Below, in pieces: positions 60,901 to 64,000 of a stretch of 64,000 nucleotides of DNA. The number at the start of each line of letters is the position of its first letter. Within the stretch, counting starts at the first letter, position 1. The DNA comes from Fodinibius sp964490705 (lineage in GTDB: Bacteria; Bacteroidota; Rhodothermia; Balneolales; Balneolaceae), in the NCBI GenBank assembly GCA_964490705.1, contig CAZBCG010000008.1, positions 62,001 to 126,000 of the forward strand. The letters are read 5' to 3'. Position numbers and translations under genes: made by a program. The notes beneath the pieces are model-generated. The model did no database searches and was not told where the DNA came from. It worked only from the letters and a program-made list of their open reading frames with translations.

Positions 60901-61107
60901 CATGTGCAAATCAGTCTGGAATACGATGATAAGCTTACCCTTGTAGTGGAAGACAACGGAATTGGGTTGCCGGAAGATTATCCGTCGGATTGCAATGGAA
61001 TCAGGAATATTAAACGGAGGGCCGCAGCAATCGGGGCCGAAATTTCGCTGTACTCTACGCCTAACAAGGGGACCAAGTGGGAATTAACGCTTAACGGGAT
61101 GGGCTAA
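57979..61107 (+). CDS. Propeller-type sensor histidine kinase
   Basis: This 1042-residue protein has an N-terminal signal/anchor (GFISVLLIIGLN). About 14 propeller blades of the 'two-component regulator propeller' type lie over residues ~45-700, e.g. GLIWISTRDGLNRYNG, GLIWIGTGGGGLNVYD and GDIWAGTFGGGLNKIS. A Y_Y_Y domain near 715-800 and one transmembrane helix (WFRLLVLAGLVVLLRMGY) follow. The kinase is cytosolic and HisKA_3-like, with RRRIANDLHDDISSTLSSI (phospho-His) and ATPase EDNGIGLPEDY. No response regulator or DNA-binding domain is fused. It senses something outside the cytoplasm, probably a glycan. Confidence 0.9.
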   Translation: MTSTDTALGFWSFYCRSVCAQLSMVGFISVLLIIGLNKSTLGQNSDLIFKSLSVPDGLSHATAHHVMQDEQGLIWISTRDGLNRYNGQQFNVFKHQPTDTNSLSANMIWLTIQDSQGLIWIGTGGGGLNVYDPDQQQFYRFRHDPEDPKSISGNTIISLFEDASGTIWAGTESKGLNKVIRRKMDSNGLELEFEHYKADPDNPKSISNNSIMDLEQRRDGYLWIATYGGGINRMDIKNETFTSDFPIGGSNVMSLAIHENQLWAGTKYHGLSLLNLDTNDLRVFQPRPGEPNSISSNFVWPVFVDREGDIWAGTFGGGLNKISANNSAADRSFRITSYKKGTLPGQLNDNYILSVMQDDHGVLWAATDNSGVAMFRKNMLFQRPDTEILNSDLSIDALSFNDFLRDQNDTLWMATASGLLYRTEDSDDARFLSPNGSSKVIDVLAQLQDGRILAGTNVGLYVMNEDRSKLIKKSLSLTSAIATVDRVYDIVEDPEHNVWLSTNTGLWKLNAELEVLDRFYHHEQNRRSLSSTNIGTLMLEEDTLWIGTSATGLNKLNIKTGRVTQYRYIADDPESIGKNKVLDMLRDSAGRFWVTTYGGGLNRLVYQDGEAIFKKYLEKDGLPDNTVKHLTEDSAGYLWITTQNGLVRFNPDTEQFVPISIPSQSANVNLNNIIPADMNDYILTGSKGYQLFDPRDFLKQREGLPLLLTNVKVMGKEYPLDSVHPQKLMLPHDKNFLTLEFSLLDYFSAEFAHYQYKMEGIDRKWIHAGNTNRVRYSALPPGDYTFRVKAISYDGVPGQNEVAMAISIAPPFWKSWWFRLLVLAGLVVLLRMGYKYRVNALLEIERTRRRIANDLHDDISSTLSSITYFARALRVSNPELSGSRHLDLILDSSTDAKEKISDIVWSIDPDHDDWVDLLARFRRYASDLFESKGIDYDLDIIEEIDAPITLELRKELWLIYKEMVINVARHSQASHVQISLEYDDKLTLVVEDNGIGLPEDYPSDCNGIRNIKRRAAAIGAEISLYSTPNKGTKWELTLNGMG

Positions 61108-61367
61108 TAATATTGTCAGTTTTTTGGAATGGGAATCCAGCCACTACGTTATTTGGAGTAATAAACTACACTTATTGAAAAAAATGGTATATAATAATGG
61201 ATTGAATATTATCCTGTGAAGCTGTGATATCGGGGCATACAATAATTACCACATGATTATGTGGTGAAAAGCTGGCTTATGGTTCTTTCATTAAAAAAAA
61301 TCTACGGTAACGATTTGTAGATTTTATAAGTCACTAATCATCAACCCTTTAAATTTCAGAAAATATT
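61108..61367. other. Intergenic spacer with two small hairpins
   Basis: No gene is seen. ACCACAT/ATGTGGT (61248-61254 and 61259-61265) and AAAATCTAC/GTAGATTTT (61297-61305 and 61317-61325) are perfect dyads. The second has an A run before it and T after it, so it may end the kinase transcript. Confidence 0.4.
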
Positions 61368-61736
61368 ATGGCACGATATGTAAAGCACGATCATCCCAAT
61401 GTAAAAGAAATACACGTTAAACAATTTACAAACGACCGTAGTAACCCAATTAAAGAAGGAACCATAAAAAATGGTGAATCACTTGAATTGGATTCCACAG
61501 TAAGTGGCTCATATTTCTTGGAAGTTCAAATTCCGGGCAATCGGTATTGTACCATCAATTTTGCAAAAACTTACGGGGTCAAGAAATTTACACGTAAAAA
61601 GGATGATGACCATCCACAGATGGATCGCATACTTTTTCTAGTTGAAAATTTGGCCGGCCCATATGATGGTTCTCCAAAACCCGATGATGACGATGTGGAG
61701 GTGAAGGAGCCAGATATTGAACCAATAGAAGATTAG
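61368..61736 (+). CDS. Small acidic-tailed protein of unknown function
   Basis: This 122-residue protein has no signal peptide. It is mixed-charge (ARYVKHDHPNVKEIHVKQF) with a middle beta-rich stretch (GSYFLEVQIPGNRYCTINFAK) and a strongly acidic tail (KPDDDDVEVKEPDIEPIED). No family is recognised. It lies between two propeller-sensor genes on the same strand, 34 bases upstream of the second, and may be co-transcribed with it. Confidence 0.6.
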   Translation: MARYVKHDHPNVKEIHVKQFTNDRSNPIKEGTIKNGESLELDSTVSGSYFLEVQIPGNRYCTINFAKTYGVKKFTRKKDDDHPQMDRILFLVENLAGPYDGSPKPDDDDVEVKEPDIEPIED

Positions 61737-61770
61737 GTATTTTTTCAAAAACTAATTTTTCATGTAGCTA

Positions 61771-64000
61771 ATGCGTTTTTTTCGGGTTCTTTTCCTAACT
61801 GTGCTTGTTTTGTTTATGTATGCCTCTATGCTGTGGGCTTTTCAGGCACAGTTAGGAACTCCTCATATCCAGAATATCCCTCCGGAAGAATATAATGCCC
61901 GTGTTCAAAACTGGAATGCAGCCCAGCATCCTTCCGGGATAATATATATTGCCAACCTGGGAGGTGTGCTGGAGTATGACGGAGAACGTTGGCGCACCAT
62001 AGAAATGCCCAATACCACGGCTTTGTCGGTGGGTGTCCACAATGATACCGTCTTTGTGGGTGGGGTTAGTGAGATTGGCTACCTGTATACGCCGAAACAG
62101 GACTCTGCTCATATTCGGTACAGGTCATTGACCGACAGAATTCCGAAATCGAATGCTGGTTTTGGAGATGTGTGGCAGGTTATTCCCACGCAGCACGGCG
62201 TCTATTTTAGAACCGGGCAATATCTTTTTAGATATCAGGAAGGAACACTTGATAGCTGGGAGGCAGAGACTGGCTTCCATTTTGCATTTAATGTGCGGAA
62301 TGAACTTTATATTAACGTTCGTGAAAAGGGACTCCACAAGATGGTTGACGGTCAGTTGCAGCTGGTGCCTAATGGGGAAACTTTTGCTGAGGATGGCATT
62401 TATGCCATGGAATCCTATGGCAATAAGAAAATTCTGATGGCCACTCGATATAAAGATCTTGTGTTATATGATGGCAGCAGTGTTCAGGATTTCCAATCCC
62501 AGGCCAATGCCTTCTTAGAAGAGCATCGATTATATAACGGCATCAAGCTTAGTGATGGTACTTTTGTGTTCGGAACGGTTCAGGAAGGCATCATCCGGAT
62601 TAATCGAAGAGGAAAAATTTTGAACATCATAAATGAAGAAAACGGGATGCTGGATGATGTGGTCTATAATCTTTTTGAAGATCGAGAGGGTAATTTGTGG
62701 GTATCACAAGATCAGGGATTGAGTGTTATCAATATCATGTCGCCCGTTACTGTTTTTGACAAACGTCATGGACTCGAGGGAATGCCGCGGGCAATGTATG
62801 CCGATGAAGAGGATTTTTTAGTGGGGACTACGCATGGGTTTTATCAGCGAAAAAATGGAATGCCATTTGAAAAAGTTGATAATTATGAAAAGGTGGCACA
62901 AGATTTTGTTAAGTCTGATGGCCGGTTGCTTTTTGTTTCATCAAAGGGGCTTTTTCAGCTGATTGAGGGGCAAACAGAAGAGAAACTACAGCAGCGTTAC
63001 GCCTCATGTATTACTCAGTCTTCGGTTCATCCGGGATTTTATTATTTGTGTGCAAGAGATGGGCTGTATTTAATTCGAGAAAATACCGGTGAATTTACGA
63101 AGCTGGGAAAGATTGAAGGGATAGAATCAGAAGTAAATTCAGTGGCTGAAGATGCAGATGGCAATGTGTGGGTGAGCGTGCCAACAAAGGGGATTTATCA
63201 GCTTTGGTGGGATAATTCAAGCCAGCAACTTTTAAAACCCCATCTTCGATTGCGGGCAATGCAGAAAAATAGACCCAAGGTTTTTAAAATCGGAAATGAA
63301 ATTTTATTCGGCTTTAAGGAAGCATTCATGAGATATGATGCTAACCGCGACTCACTGGTTGATAACATCAGCCTGGAAACAGAGTTCTTTAATGATGCGA
63401 ATCCCGGTATTTTTTTGTTGGCCAAAGGTAATGATCAACATTTCTGGCTTCGTTCTGCGGAAATCAATATGAAAGTGATTCGCCAGGAAGATGGAAATTT
63501 TAAACAGCAACCCAGCTATCTGAACCTTATTCAGAGTAATCAATATAATTTTATCTATCCCGATGCGCAGGGAATGGTGTGGTTTGGAACCGATGAGGGG
63601 TTGTTGCGTTATGATCCTCAATCGCCCTACGATTACACCGTTGATTACAACGCTTTTGTCCGGGAAGTGAAAGTACACAACGATTCCCTGATTTACAGTG
63701 GACCGCGCAAAAATTCAAAAAACTATGTGTTGCAGTTTAATGAGAATGAGTTACGTTTTCGCTATGCAGCGCCCACTTTTGTTCGGAAAAATGATGTTGA
63801 ATATCAGATCTTTTTAGAAGGTTTTGATAAAGGATGGAGCAATTGGACGACCGAAACACGAAAAGACTATACGAATATCCCCGAAGGTAATTATACTTTT
63901 AAGGTTCGAGCTCGGAACATCCAAAACAAAATCAGCAAGGCTGGAACTTTTCGTTTTAGTGTACTGCCGCCGTGGTACCGAACCATTTGGGCTTATGGAT
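61771..64000 (+). CDS. Propeller sensor protein, 3' end beyond the window
   Basis: ATG 61771 starts a signal peptide (FRVLFLTVLVLFMYA...AFQAQLG) and an open frame to the end of the window, at least 743 residues. The visible part has propeller blades (GIIYIANLGGVLEYDGERWR, NLWVSQDQGLSVINIM, NVWVSVPTKGIYQLW, MVWFGTDEGLLRYDP) and then a Y_Y_Y domain (YQIFLEGFDKGWSNWTTETR, then YTFKVRARN). The window ends at PPWYRTIWAYG, the usual entry to a transmembrane helix. The cytosolic output domain is out of view: kinase, HTH or other. It may partner the kinase at 57979. Confidence 0.85.
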   Translation, partial: MRFFRVLFLTVLVLFMYASMLWAFQAQLGTPHIQNIPPEEYNARVQNWNAAQHPSGIIYIANLGGVLEYDGERWRTIEMPNTTALSVGVHNDTVFVGGVSEIGYLYTPKQDSAHIRYRSLTDRIPKSNAGFGDVWQVIPTQHGVYFRTGQYLFRYQEGTLDSWEAETGFHFAFNVRNELYINVREKGLHKMVDGQLQLVPNGETFAEDGIYAMESYGNKKILMATRYKDLVLYDGSSVQDFQSQANAFLEEHRLYNGIKLSDGTFVFGTVQEGIIRINRRGKILNIINEENGMLDDVVYNLFEDREGNLWVSQDQGLSVINIMSPVTVFDKRHGLEGMPRAMYADEEDFLVGTTHGFYQRKNGMPFEKVDNYEKVAQDFVKSDGRLLFVSSKGLFQLIEGQTEEKLQQRYASCITQSSVHPGFYYLCARDGLYLIRENTGEFTKLGKIEGIESEVNSVAEDADGNVWVSVPTKGIYQLWWDNSSQQLLKPHLRLRAMQKNRPKVFKIGNEILFGFKEAFMRYDANRDSLVDNISLETEFFNDANPGIFLLAKGNDQHFWLRSAEINMKVIRQEDGNFKQQPSYLNLIQSNQYNFIYPDAQGMVWFGTDEGLLRYDPQSPYDYTVDYNAFVREVKVHNDSLIYSGPRKNSKNYVLQFNENELRFRYAAPTFVRKNDVEYQIFLEGFDKGWSNWTTETRKDYTNIPEGNYTFKVRARNIQNKISKAGTFRFSVLPPWYRTIWAYG

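Overview
This window comes from a bacterial chromosome of the Bacteroidota/FCB assemblage, most like a pigmented, marine or halophilic Balneolota-type organism (Balneola/Fodinibius/Gracilimonas-like). This placement is inferred from gene content, with no database search. The supporting genes are lipoproteins and AQ-ending signal peptides typical of the group, two-component 'propeller' sensor kinases, a Ser/Thr kinase with TPR repeats, bacillithiol-type deacetylases, and a carotenoid set suited to an acylated carotenoid glycoside. Base composition is moderate (estimated by eye in the mid-40s % GC). The stretch at about 4.6-7.0 kb is clearly more AT-rich.

Layout. 0-4.6 kb: the end of a membrane glycosyltransferase, a five-PAS histidine kinase and an MFS transporter. 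4.6-8.3 kb: an AT-rich accessory patch with a lipoprotein gene and a secreted lipase gene, each broken by a one-base frameshift, then a PQQ-propeller lipoprotein. 8.3-14.6 kb (minus strand): a kinase/TPR protein and a zinc/manganese-type uptake cluster (permease, binding protein, outer-membrane barrel, small His-rich protein) with no ATPase gene. 14.7-16.7 kb: a small membrane protein interrupted by a 100-N gap that looks artefactual, and a flavin disulfide oxidoreductase. 17-22 kb: sucD, dnaG, suhB-like and bshB1. 22-30.6 kb: an efflux system in pieces (two FtsX/MacB permeases, then TolC, membrane fusion protein and ATPase), with a glycosyltransferase and three YqjD/YqjE-type envelope genes between. 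30.7-40 kb: a second PIG-L deacetylase, AI-2E exporter, lycopene cyclase, TspO, biotin synthase, esterase, response regulator, CBS protein, TrmH and an M28 peptidase. 40-43.5 kb: an M23 peptidase, HprK, HPF and XerC/D. 43.5-46.6 kb: a GT2 glycosyltransferase, CrtC-type hydratase and PlsC-type acyltransferase that could, with the lycopene cyclase, make a salinixanthin-like pigment. 46.7-57.8 kb: mostly housekeeping and metabolic genes (O-methyltransferase, FKBP isomerase, frameshifted DUF2914 protein, Rieske oxygenase/SDR pair, amino acid decarboxylase, purine permease, endonuclease V, CrtI-like oxidoreductase). 58-64 kb: two propeller sensor proteins; the second runs off the window.

The most unusual non-coding signal is a set of four hairpin elements between 18.0 and 24.7 kb. 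Each arm is built of degenerate 7-base units. The four differ in sequence but share one architecture, and two of them supply stop codons of the adjoining genes. A related 10/11-base-period element lies at 52.6 kb, and two REP-like dispersed repeats lie at 11.9 and 17.0 kb. Three genes carry apparent single-base insertions, and a 100-N gap is flanked by identical 55-base ends, so some 'broken' genes may be assembly artefacts. I saw no CRISPR array, rRNA, tRNA or insertion sequence.
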